Shown: positions 18,860 to 28,855 of the stretch, piece by piece
How positions within the stretch are numbered: position 1 is the first letter of the stretch
How the letters are laid out: each line of letters starts with the position of its first letter
NCBI GenBank assembly: GCA_018401465.1
Contig: JAGYKE010000002.1
Location: 186,001-250,000 of the forward strand
Direction of reading: 5' to 3'
From: Aestuariivita sp.
Lineage (GTDB): Bacteria; Pseudomonadota; Alphaproteobacteria; Rhodobacterales; Rhodobacteraceae
Length of the DNA stretch: 64,000 nt
Translations under genes and position numbers: made by a program
Notes under the pieces: generated by a model
Seen by the model: only the letters and a program-made list of their open reading frames with translations
What the model was told of the DNA's origin: nothing
The model's database searches: none

Positions 18860-19429
18860 ATGAACAAGACAGCGACCACCGGATTGACCCGGCGCGGCCT
18901 TCTGGCAGCCTTCGCCGCAACAGCGGTCACAGCAGCACCGACCTTCGCGAATGCAGCGGGTTTCCTTCGCGGTGCCGGTGATATCCGCCGCATCCGGATG
19001 TATTCGGGCCGCACCGGCGAACGTATCGACATGGTCTATTGGATCGAAGGCGATTACATCAAGGACGCGCTCAAGGAAGTGAACCACTTCATGCGCGACT
19101 GGCGCACCGACGGCGTGGCACATATCGACACGCGCACGGTCGACATCATGGCCGCGGCGCATAATCTGCTCGACGTGAACGAACCCTACATGCTGCTGTC
19201 GGGCTATCGCAGCCCGGAAACCAACGCGATGCTGCGGTCGCGGTCGCGCGGCGTGGCGCGCAACTCGCTGCACGTGCGCGGCCAGGCGGCCGATCTGCGG
19301 CTGTCGTCACGCTCGGTCGGCCAGATCGCGCAGGCGGCCATCGCCTGTCGCGCCGGTGGCGTGGGCAAGTATTCACGGTCGAATTTCGTCCACATGGATT
19401 GCGGCGACGTCCGTTCCTGGGGCGGCTGA
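18860..19429 (+). CDS. YcbK/MepK-like M15 family peptidase (DUF882)
   Basis: A 189-residue exported protein. The N-terminus TRRGLLAAFAA followed by a hydrophobic stretch looks like a Tat signal peptide. The Peptidase_M15_2 domain shows SGYRSPETN and the zinc ligands His138 and Asp145 in SLHVRGQAADLR, with His178 in FVHMD. E. coli MepK of this family cleaves 3-3 (mDAP-mDAP) cross-links, the bonds formed by L,D-transpeptidases. The divergent L,D-transpeptidase gene therefore makes a maker/cutter pair. A terminator follows 28 bases after the stop. Confidence 0.88.
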   Translation: MNKTATTGLTRRGLLAAFAATAVTAAPTFANAAGFLRGAGDIRRIRMYSGRTGERIDMVYWIEGDYIKDALKEVNHFMRDWRTDGVAHIDTRTVDIMAAAHNLLDVNEPYMLLSGYRSPETNAMLRSRSRGVARNSLHVRGQAADLRLSSRSVGQIAQAAIACRAGGVGKYSRSNFVHMDCGDVRSWGG

Positions 19430-19457
19430 CCCCCCTGCCCCAATGCGAATCTGATCG

Positions 19458-19482
19458 CCCTGCCGACCCGGCGGGGTTTTTT
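19458..19482 (+). terminator. intrinsic terminator after the M15 peptidase gene
   Basis: An 8-bp stem (19458-19465 with 19469-19476, one T-G wobble) with loop ACC runs into TTTTTT. Confidence 0.85.
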
Positions 19483-19708
19483 GTTTTCGGGGGAAGCGGT
19501 GCCTGCCGCGACCGCAGCAAAGACGCGTGACGCAAGCGTCGCGCGCGACGACTGGCGGGCGACGGAATTCTTCAAAGCTCCCGGGCCGGTACTCCGTCCG
19601 GCATGGCGCGGTATCTCCCTGACCTGATCCGGAACCGCTTGTGGAACGCATCCGAGAACCGCGCCGTGCTGCTGTAACCGCAGGCTGTGCTGATGTCGGA
19701 CAACCCCC

Positions 19709-19722
19709 TTGATGAGGATCAA
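19709..19722. promoter_or_regulatory. perfect FNR/FnrL-type box without an obvious target
   Basis: TTGAT-GAGG-ATCAA matches the FNR/FnrL consensus TTGAT-N4-ATCAA exactly, with an extra C..G pair outside. The nearest plus-strand gene starts 318 bases downstream, and there is no minus-strand gene start near it. Confidence 0.55.
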
Positions 19723-20039
19723 GGCAGCCCTGCCGCATGTTCCAGCCTGATCCGTGAGCAAAGCGCGCCCCGTGCGTGGTGGAATGTGGCTTGGGTCAAT
19801 CGCGACAGGGTCCGGACAGACCTCTGGCAAGGGGCGCGGCGCGGCCGGTGTCATGGGCCATGCGGATCAGGTCGCGCGCGATGCCAAAGCCGAAGCGCGA
19901 AAAGCCTCGTGAATGACAAAAGCGGCGAGGGGCCGATGTGACAATCGCAGAGATCCGAGTTTTTGGCCGTATACAAGTTCTCCGGTGACGTGCGATCTTT
20001 AAATCTGAGAGCGGTGGATCGAAGAAGGCTTGCGGGAAC

Positions 20040-21050
20040 ATGCTGCGCATTCTGGGGTGGGCCGGGTATGACGCGGGGCTGCGGCGTGCCTTTGACGACT
20101 TTACCCGCGATACCGGAATTGCAGTGTCGTTCCGGGGCGTCCGCAATCAGGACGAGATGCATCTCACCGCCCGGACCGAGGCCTTCGATGTCGCCTGCCC
20201 GACCACCGACCGGCTGGCCAGCTGGCTGGACAGCGGCCTGATCGCCCCACTGGACGAAGACCGGATCGGCTTTGCGCGGATCGACCCCGCGTTTCATGCC
20301 GAGGCGCACACGGTCATTCAGGGCAAGCGCTATGGGTCACCGAACATCTGGGGGGGCGCCGGGATCGGGCACCACAGGGACGACGCCCCGCTCGACCCTG
20401 CAGGAGTCAGCCTGATGACCCTGTTTGATCCGGCCTATGCCGGTCGTCTGGCGATGCGCGAGGATACGGCCTTTGTCGCTGCCGGCCGGGCGCTCGAGGC
20501 GGCAGGGCGGCTGCCCTATCCGTTCGACGAGTCCTATCGGTCAGAAGACCGGATGATCGCAAACTATGACATCATCGGGGCGTATCTTGCCGATCACGCG
20601 GCCCATGTGGCCCGGTTCTGGTTCAGCGAGGACGAGGGGATGGACGCCTTCCGATCGGGTGCCTGTGTGGTTGGCTACAGCTGGGACACGACGATGGCGG
20701 CCCTGCAGCGCGAGGGGTTTCCCGGTGGGTTCATCGCCCCGGTCGAGGGCACGAACTGCTATCTGCAGAACTTTGTGCTGGGCGCCAAGGCCGATCCCGG
20801 CCCCGCACAGGACTGGATGGCGTGGGTCAACACGCCGAAGGGCTCAGCGCTCTATGCCACGGCCTTTGGTGCGAACCCAACGGCAACGGGGGCGCGGGCG
20901 CTGCTGCCTGCGCAGGATCAGGCGTTCTTCTCGGCCAGCTATCCGGCCGAGGCCTTGGCCAGGCTTTGGTGGCAACCCGAGCAGCCGCTGTGGTTCGTCA
21001 GGAATCGTGGCGAGTATGCCCGAAGATACCGGATGGCTGTCGACGGATGA
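20040..21050 (+). CDS. PotD-like (polyamine-type) substrate-binding fold protein lacking a signal peptide
   Basis: A 336-residue protein resembling periplasmic spermidine/putrescine-binding proteins. It opens at once with LRILGWAGYDAGLRRAFDDFTRDTGI, the first strand and helix of that fold, and shows the ligand-pocket type segments GSPNIWGGAGIG and GYSWDTTM. There is no signal peptide: the first in-frame codon upstream that ends the frame is TGA at 19986-19988, and no other start lies between. Either the 5' end was lost or the protein stays in the cytoplasm. No permease or ATPase gene is adjacent. Its stop overlaps the next gene as ATGA. Confidence 0.75.
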   Translation: MLRILGWAGYDAGLRRAFDDFTRDTGIAVSFRGVRNQDEMHLTARTEAFDVACPTTDRLASWLDSGLIAPLDEDRIGFARIDPAFHAEAHTVIQGKRYGSPNIWGGAGIGHHRDDAPLDPAGVSLMTLFDPAYAGRLAMREDTAFVAAGRALEAAGRLPYPFDESYRSEDRMIANYDIIGAYLADHAAHVARFWFSEDEGMDAFRSGACVVGYSWDTTMAALQREGFPGGFIAPVEGTNCYLQNFVLGAKADPGPAQDWMAWVNTPKGSALYATAFGANPTATGARALLPAQDQAFFSASYPAEALARLWWQPEQPLWFVRNRGEYARRYRMAVDG

Positions 21051-21838
21051 CCCGTTGGTCCGTCCAGCAGATCCGCGTCGGTGCGCTGACGGTGACCGTG
21101 CTGCCGCTGGGCGAGATTACCGCCACCCTCAGTGACTGGTTCGCGCCGGACGCGCGCGCGGTCCCGGAGGGGGTTTTTCACCTCCCGGTGAACGCCCTGC
21201 ATGTTGGCGGTTCCGGAGTTTCGGTGCTCATCGATGCCTGCGATCCCGCTCTGTACCCCGGGGCCGGACAGGCGGGCGCGGTCAGCGCGTGTCTTGGCAG
21301 GGCAGGCATTGCCCCTGAAGGCGTAACCCATGTGATCATAACCCACGGGCATCACGATCATTTCTGCGGCCTTGTCTCCCCGCGCGAGGGTCCGGCCTTT
21401 GCCGGGGCACGGCACATTCTGTCGTCGCTGGACTGGTCTAATGGCTCGCTGACGGCCGAGGCACAAGCGGCCGATGGCAAGGCGGCTGATCCCGCCGCGC
21501 TGGAGCGGCTGTTCCAGCTTGGCCTGCTCGACATTGGGGACAGCGCACGCCCCCTACCCCCGGAAATCACCCTGATCGACACCCCCGGCGAGACCCGGGG
21601 CCACTGCGTGGTGCGCATCGCCTCGGGTGGCGAGGTTCTGTATTTTCTGGCCGATCTGTTCCATGTGAGGGCCGAAATCGATGACCCGACCCTCTGTCCG
21701 GTCTGGGCGGACGAACCTGCATTGCGGGCCAGCCGCCGCCGGATCATCACCGCCATCCGGCGCGACAACGCGCGGTTTCTGTGCAGCCACCTGCCCGACG
21801 TCTTTTCCGCATGCGCTTTCGCGAAGGCATCCTGCTGA
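21047..21838 (+). CDS. MBL-fold metallo-hydrolase
   Basis: A 263-residue metallo-beta-lactamase-fold enzyme. The metal-binding motif is His100-Gly-His102-His103-Asp104-His105 (ITHGHHDHFCG), with a later histidine in GETRGHC, the bridging aspartate in FLADLFH and a last histidine in CSHLP, so both metal sites look intact. The overall pattern is like the quorum-quenching lactonase or alkyl-sulfatase-like branches, but the substrate cannot be named. Translation starts at ATG 21047, overlapping the stop of the PotD-like gene, so the two are probably co-expressed. The gene ends 85 bases from the tRNA-Arg 3' end. Confidence 0.85.
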   Translation: MTRWSVQQIRVGALTVTVLPLGEITATLSDWFAPDARAVPEGVFHLPVNALHVGGSGVSVLIDACDPALYPGAGQAGAVSACLGRAGIAPEGVTHVIITHGHHDHFCGLVSPREGPAFAGARHILSSLDWSNGSLTAEAQAADGKAADPAALERLFQLGLLDIGDSARPLPPEITLIDTPGETRGHCVVRIASGGEVLYFLADLFHVRAEIDDPTLCPVWADEPALRASRRRIITAIRRDNARFLCSHLPDVFSACAFAKASC

Positions 21839-21922
21839 TCAGGATAGGACTCTCTTGCGCATATTCGTCACTGATTCAACGGCAGTCCAGCCGCTGAGAT
21901 TGTGTCTCAAGATAAAGGGAAA

Positions 21923-21999
21923 TGGCGGTCCCAAGAGGATTCGAACCTCTGGCCTCTGCCTTCGGAGGGCAGCGCTCTATCCAGCTGAGCTATGGGACC
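21923..21999 (-). tRNA. tRNA-Arg (anticodon CCG)
   Basis: A complete 77-nt cloverleaf on the minus strand: acceptor GGTCCCA/TGGGACC, anticodon stem CTGCC/GGCAG with loop CTCCGAA (anticodon CCG, reading CGG), T arm AGAGG-TTCGAAT-CCTCT, discriminator G, and an encoded CCA at the 3' end (21923-21925). It lies between sufS and the two-gene accessory patch, which abuts its 3' end, the side where integrative elements normally insert. Confidence 0.97.
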
Positions 22000-22047
22000 C
22001 TGTGGTGGCTATACAAGCGCATGACCGGTCCCGCAATGCGGAATCGA

Positions 22048-23271
22048 TCACGCGAAGAGATCGTGCGCCAGCTCCAGCGCCTCGACCAGAACGTCGACTT
22101 CGGCCTTTGTGTTGTACATCGCGAAGGACGCGCGGCAGGTGGCAGTAACGCCCAGATGCTCCATCAGCGGGCCCGCGCAATGCTGGCCCGCGCGCACCGC
22201 GACACCCTTCTTGTCGAGGATGGTCGAGATATCATGCGCATGGGCCGCGCCGTCGATGGTGAAGGAGAAGATCGCGCCCTTCGTGTCGGACGTGCCCTGC
22301 AGGTTCAGCCAGTTCAGCCCGGTGAGCCGGTCGCGCGCATAGTCGCGCAAGCTGTGTTCATGGGCGGCAATGGCCTCCATCCCCACGCCCATCATGTAAT
22401 CGAGCGCGACGCCCAACCCGATGGTCTGCACGATCCCCGGCGTGCCGGCCTCAAACTTCATGGGCGGGTCGTTGTAGATGACGCGGTCACGGTGCACTTC
22501 GCGGATCATGTCGCCGCCACCGATGAAGGGGCGCATTTCCGCCTGCCTTTCGGCCTTGATGTAGATCGCGCCAGACCCGGACGGCCCGTACAGCTTGTGC
22601 CCCGTGATCGCATAGAAATCGCAGCCGATGTCGGCGACATCGACGGCCATGTGAACCGCCGCCTGACTGCCGTCGACCAGCACCGGCACGCCCTTGGCAT
22701 GCGCGCCCTGCACGATCGCCTTCACATCGACCACCGTGCCCAGCACGTTCGACATATGCGTGACCGCGACCAGCTTGGTGCGCGGCCCGATCGCATCGAT
22801 CACCGCCTGCGGGTCAAGATCGCCCTTCGCATCCACATCGACCCATTTCAGCACAACGCCCTGGCGTTCGCGCAGGAAATGCCAGGGCACGATATTGGCG
22901 TGATGCTCCATCACGCTGAGGACGATCTCGTCACCCGCCTCAATGCGCGGCATGGCCCAGCCATAGGCGATGGTGTTGATGCCCATGGTGGTGCCGGTGT
23001 TGAAGACGATTTCGTCCTCGGACGCCGCGCCCAGGAAGCGCGCGATGGTGCCGCGGACGGACTCGTATTTCTCGGTCGCGAGGTTCGACAGGTAATGCAG
23101 GCCGCGATGGACGTTGGCGTATTCCTGCGCATAGGCCCGCGTCACCGCGTCGATCACCACCTGCGGCTTCTGCGCCGAGGCCCCGTTGTCGAGATAGACC
23201 AGCGGCTTGCCGTTCACCTGCCGCGACAGGATCGGGAAATCCGCGCGGATGCGGTCGACGTCATAGGACAT
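22048..23271 (-). CDS. sufS: SufS cysteine desulfurase
   Basis: Group II PLP-dependent desulfurase that takes sulfur from cysteine for Fe-S cluster assembly. The 407-residue protein has PLP-binding Lys226 in AITGHKLYGPSG and the sulfur-carrying Cys365 in RAGQHCAGPLM, as in SufS/CsdA. ATG 23271 was chosen because GGAGGGG lies just upstream and homology starts there. It overlaps the end of the preceding Yip1-like gene by 11 bases. It is the last gene of the SUF operon and is followed 48 bases later by tRNA-Arg. SufE, SufT or SufA homologues, often near sufS in relatives, are not in the window. Confidence 0.95.
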   Translation of the reverse strand: MSYDVDRIRADFPILSRQVNGKPLVYLDNGASAQKPQVVIDAVTRAYAQEYANVHRGLHYLSNLATEKYESVRGTIARFLGAASEDEIVFNTGTTMGINTIAYGWAMPRIEAGDEIVLSVMEHHANIVPWHFLRERQGVVLKWVDVDAKGDLDPQAVIDAIGPRTKLVAVTHMSNVLGTVVDVKAIVQGAHAKGVPVLVDGSQAAVHMAVDVADIGCDFYAITGHKLYGPSGSGAIYIKAERQAEMRPFIGGGDMIREVHRDRVIYNDPPMKFEAGTPGIVQTIGLGVALDYMMGVGMEAIAAHEHSLRDYARDRLTGLNWLNLQGTSDTKGAIFSFTIDGAAHAHDISTILDKKGVAVRAGQHCAGPLMEHLGVTATCRASFAMYNTKAEVDVLVEALELAHDLFA

Positions 23272-23851
23272 TCTGCGCCCCTCCAAGAAATCCGCCCCCG
23301 ACAAGGGCCAGCAGGATAGACAGGCCCATCACCATCCCGATGAAGGATGCCACGATCACCCCGACCGACTTCAGCGGACTGCCGAAGCGATGCGCCTGGT
23401 CGATGAAATGCACGAAGATCCACAGCCCGACGATGGCCGCCGCAAGCGTCAACAGCGCCGCCAGAAGCGGCAGCGTCAAGAGCAGCACGATTCTGACCAC
23501 CTGAACCAGCACGCGCAGGAACTGCAGCCAGATGATCACCGACAGGATGTCGTCAAGACTGCCGGTTCCACCGAAGCTGCGCCCGGTCCAATACAGCGCG
23601 ACGGACACCAGAACCAACCCGCCGCCCATGAACATGAGGTAAGCCAGCGGCGTCTGGAAGATCGCGGGCATGGGCGAAGGCCCCGGCACCAGCGCCGTGG
23701 TCGCCGAATACATGAGCGTGTTCAGAATCGCCATCAGCGCCAGCGCCGTCCAAAGCATGTCGCGCGGCAGATCGAAGGCGATGACCTGCCGCGCGGCATC
23801 CGCCGGGTCACGCAGCGACAAGATAACAAGGTCCCCGAGCCAGGTTGTCAC
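23261..23851 (-). CDS. Yip1-like integral membrane protein
   Basis: A 196-residue membrane protein with about five hydrophobic segments, resembling the bacterial Yip1 family. It starts at GTG 23851, overlapping the stop of the upstream gene as GTGA, and ends 11 bases inside the start of sufS, so it is embedded in the SUF operon. Its role in Fe-S assembly is unknown. Similar unnamed membrane genes between sufD and sufS are, as far as I recall, a feature of Rhodobacterales. Confidence 0.75.
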   Translation of the reverse strand: MTTWLGDLVILSLRDPADAARQVIAFDLPRDMLWTALALMAILNTLMYSATTALVPGPSPMPAIFQTPLAYLMFMGGGLVLVSVALYWTGRSFGGTGSLDDILSVIIWLQFLRVLVQVVRIVLLLTLPLLAALLTLAAAIVGLWIFVHFIDQAHRFGSPLKSVGVIVASFIGMVMGLSILLALVGGGFLGGAQNVL

Positions 23852-24339
23852 GCATGCGCCTCCGCTTGAGTCGCGGCGCGCAGGCCGGCGATCCAGAACC
23901 ACAGAAAAAGACCGACCCAGACCAGGCCGATCCCGCTCAGCGCCGGACCGGGCCCGACGAACCCAGCGACCAGCCCGTACAAAAGTGCGACCGGCGTCGA
24001 GGCGAGCAGCGACCAGAACAACGCCAGCCGTGCGCCATAGCCGCCGGTGACGCGCCCGAAGACGCGCAGGACCAGCTGGCTGACCCCCGCCAGAAGATAG
24101 AGCAGCAAGGGCAGGATGAAGACTGACCCCATGAGCGCGCCCCCCATCAGCATGTCCAGTTCCTGCCCTGTCAGGTGCGCGTCGCGCGCCAGTTTCGGCA
24201 ATTGAGCAACGAAGGCAAGGCCACAGAACCCCATGAGAAAGGCCAGCGCGCGGTCTTCGCGCGGGCCCATCTCCAGTAGCCGCCGCATCACCGTGCCGGG
24301 CGACCGGTACGTGGCTGTGATGTCGCGGGTGACGGGCAT
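23848..24339 (-). CDS. Yip1-like integral membrane protein
   Basis: A 163-residue membrane protein with about four hydrophobic helices (for example FLMGFCGLAFVAQ and FILPLLLYLLAGV). ATG 24339 overlaps the sufD stop as TGATG, which argues for this start over the ATG-less extension to 24363. Together with the following gene it looks like a tandem pair of related membrane proteins inside the SUF operon. No enzymatic motif was seen. Confidence 0.72.
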   Translation of the reverse strand: MPVTRDITATYRSPGTVMRRLLEMGPREDRALAFLMGFCGLAFVAQLPKLARDAHLTGQELDMLMGGALMGSVFILPLLLYLLAGVSQLVLRVFGRVTGGYGARLALFWSLLASTPVALLYGLVAGFVGPGPALSGIGLVWVGLFLWFWIAGLRAATQAEAHA

Positions 24340-25621
24340 CAGCTGCGGCGGCGCACAAGCCAAGCGTCAAGTCGCGACACAATCTCGGACCTGAGGGTTT
24401 CGTCCTCGATTTCGTCCACCGCTTCGGCGAGGAAGGCCAGCGTCAGGAGGTCCGTGGCCTCGGCCCGCGTCACGCCGCGCGCGCGCAGGTAGAACAGCGC
24501 CGTCTCGTCAATCGCGCCCGAGGTCGACCCATGCGAACAGGCCACGTCGTCGGCGTAGATCTCAAGCTCGGGCTTGGCGAGGAACTGGCTGTCGTCATCT
24601 AGCAGCAGCGACTGGCTGATCTGGTAGCCATCGGTCTTCTGCGCGCCCGCCTTCACAAGGATCTTGCCCTGAAAGACGCCGGTCGCGCCGTTGCGCAGCA
24701 CCTTCTTGAAGACCTGGCGGCTTTCGCAGCCGACGGCGTCATGGGTCACGAAAACCGTGTCGTCATGGAGGAAATCGCCATCTCCGACGCAGGCCCCCGC
24801 CACATGGGCGATGGCGTCATCGCCGGTCAGTTCGACCACCATTTCATTGCGGGTGAGCCGCCCGTTCATGGTGAGCGTGAAACTCTTGAACACCGATTCC
24901 GAGCCCAGTCGCGTGAACATGTGGGTCACGGCGCTGCGTTCATGGTCGCGGCCCTGCGCGCGGATGTGGTGCAGCTTCGCGGTATCGGCCAGATCGATCT
25001 CCACGCACTTGTTGAAGCGCGCGGCGGCGGGGCCGCTTTCGATGATCGTGGCGCTTGCCCCGGCTTCGACGCGCACGACATGGTGCAAGATCGCGTCCGA
25101 GCCCCTGTCGCGGTGCAGATAGACAAGGTGGATGGGCCGCACAGGCGTGCGCGTGACGCGGATCAGCATGCCGTCGGTGGCGAAGGCGGTGTTCAGCGCC
25201 GCAAAGGGCCGTGCCACCGGGGTCTGGCCGCGCTGTTCCAGCACGCCGTAGATGTCGCGCGCCCAGTGCAGATCGGTGTCGCGCGCATTGGCCAAACGGT
25301 CGATCTGCACCCCGTCCAAAGCGGGATCGTCAGAAGCTTCGGCGTCGAAGACGCCATCGACGAAGACAAGGCACAACCGGTCGAGCGTGCCGAAAATCGG
25401 CGCCTCATCCGCCTCCAGCACCGCGGCTTCCGCGGCGTCGGGCGCGTTCAGCGCATCGGGCCGCGTGAAGCGCCAGTATTCATCGCGCCGTGCGGGCAGG
25501 CCCATGGCCTGCAGCCGCGCCAGCGCGTCCCGACGCGCGGGTTCGGCCCAGCCGCCCTGCGGCAGGCTCAGCCCGGCCAGCCGCGCCTCGGTCGCGGCGA
25601 GTTTCGGTTGCGGCAGCGCCA

Positions 25622-25622
<1 letters not shown>
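24339..25622 (-). CDS. sufD: SufD, Fe-S cluster scaffold subunit
   Basis: A 427-residue member of the SufB/SufD family, with a poorly conserved N-terminus (1-150) and the right-handed beta-helix core from about 170 to 400. Near the C-terminus it carries the family's conserved ACSHGSTSGAIDETALFYLRARG. SufD joins SufB and the ATPase SufC in the scaffold complex that builds clusters. The start at ATG 25622 overlaps the sufC stop as TGATG; the longer frame upstream lies inside sufC and is not real. Confidence 0.93.
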
Positions 25623-26377
<755 letters not shown>

Positions 26378-26395
26378 TTTTCTTTCCTTCGCGGA

Positions 26396-26707
26396 TCAGT
26401 CCAGAACGACGGCCGTGCCCGAGGAGCTGACCATCAGCATGTTGTTGATGACTTCGTAATCGAGATCGACGCCGACGACGGCGCTGGCCCCCAGCGACGC
26501 GGCGCGTTCCTCCATTTCGGCCAGCGCGGTCGCGCGGGCCTTGCCGAGTTCCTGTTCATAGGCACCCGACCGGCCGCCGAGAATATCCGTGATCCCGGCG
26601 AAGAGATCGCGGATGACATTGGCGCCGAGAATGGCTTCGCCCACGACGATGCCCCTGTAAGCAGTGATGCGGCGGCCTTCGACGGAAGGCGTCGTGGTGA
26701 CGATCAT
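26396..26707 (-). CDS. YbjQ-family (UPF0145) heavy-metal-binding domain protein
   Basis: A 103-residue soluble protein with the YbjQ signature: [26 protein letters not shown] at the start, [25 protein letters not shown] in the middle and a short C-terminal strand. The fold forms pentamers, and its role is unknown. The family name refers to a putative metal-binding domain, but no cysteine or histidine cluster is present. Its place within the SUF operon is suggestive only. Confidence 0.85.
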   Translation of the reverse strand: MIVTTTPSVEGRRITAYRGIVVGEAILGANVIRDLFAGITDILGGRSGAYEQELGKARATALAEMEERAASLGASAVVGVDLDYEVINNMLMVSSSGTAVVLD

Positions 26708-26821
26708 GACCTGGCCTCCTTCATGTCATCGGGCAGCACGGCAGAAAAGCAGCGCGCCGCGGTCGACGGCAGGTCGACCTTGAGGTGTCCGACATCTTCC
26801 GGCGCGCCCCGTCCCACGTTC

Positions 26822-27016
26822 TCAGCCCACCATCACAAGGTTCACCGCGACCATCACCGCCAGCGACATCAGCCCCGCCGCCGCCGCCGTCAGCACGACC
26901 GACCCCTTCAGAAGGCCCTCGGTCTTGCCCGACCGCTTGCGGAAGAACAACCCGATCAACACACCGATAAAGACACCGACCGCCGGGGCCGAGGATTGCA
27001 GCACAAGCCCGAGCAT
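26822..27016 (-). CDS. 64-residue two-helix membrane protein in the SUF operon
   Basis: A small protein with two hydrophobic segments (about 1-25 and 40-63) separated by a basic loop, RKRSGKTEG. ATG 27016 overlaps the stop of the upstream 100-residue gene as TGATG, which supports both the start and real translation. No family is recognised. A gap of 114 bases separates it from the YbjQ gene. Confidence 0.6.
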   Translation of the reverse strand: MLGLVLQSSAPAVGVFIGVLIGLFFRKRSGKTEGLLKGSVVLTAAAAGLMSLAVMVAVNLVMVG

Positions 27017-27317
27017 CACGCGACCGGGCCCCGTTCGCTTACGCGCCGCAGCACCGAGATGAGCCGCAGCAGAAGCGCGCTCCAGCACAGGAAAAGCACA
27101 AGCCCGACAGCAATCTCCGACCGCTCCGCCATGCGCGCCAGCAGCCAGTCCTCGTCCACCAGTTCGGCCACGAATTCATCGTGAAAGAGCGTCAGGAAAA
27201 ACACCACCACATGGCCGAGGATCAGCAACGATACCTCGACCGCGCCATCCGACAGGCGCGACGGATGCCCGAGCCGCAGGCTGCGTGCCGAACGCGGGCG
27301 GAGCAGGTCTGCCGCCA

Positions 27318-27318
<1 letters not shown>
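27016..27318 (-). CDS. 100-residue membrane protein in the SUF operon
   Basis: A protein with two hydrophobic stretches (VSLLILGHVVVFFLTLFH near 30-47 and IAVGLVLFLCWSALLLRLISVL near 68-90) and a basic N-terminus. ATG 27318 overlaps the sufB stop as TGATG, so it is likely translated with sufB. The frame upstream of 27318 is a shadow of sufB. No family is recognised; a role tied to SufB is inferred only from position. Confidence 0.6.
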
Positions 27319-28838
<1,520 letters not shown>

Positions 28839-28855
28839 CGCGCCTTTTCCTTTCG

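Larger units (their letters stand above)
19430..20039. other. 610-base intergenic region; likely gene-poor remnant
   Basis: After the terminator at 19458-19482 no frame shows a recognisable protein. The region contains a perfect FNR-type box (19709-19722) with no adjacent gene and the palindrome-rich stretch GACGCAAGCGTC near 19534. Together with the nearby tRNA and the unusual gene pair that follows, it may be the scar of lost genes. A degraded coding region could not be proven by eye. Confidence 0.4.

Noticed and set aside
19687-19941. Short open frames in the gap before the PotD-like gene
   Set aside because: No ribosome-binding sites, no similarity recognised, and atypical codon use; treated as non-coding.
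19961-19980. GTATACAAG near the PotD-like gene as a second site for the GntR regulator
   Set aside because: Only one half of TTGTATACAA is present, so the match is too weak.
21923-21999. Search for a duplicated tRNA 3' end marking an integrated element
   Set aside because: No convincing direct repeat of the tRNA-Arg 3' end was found by eye in 19.4-21.9 kb, and no integrase gene is present.
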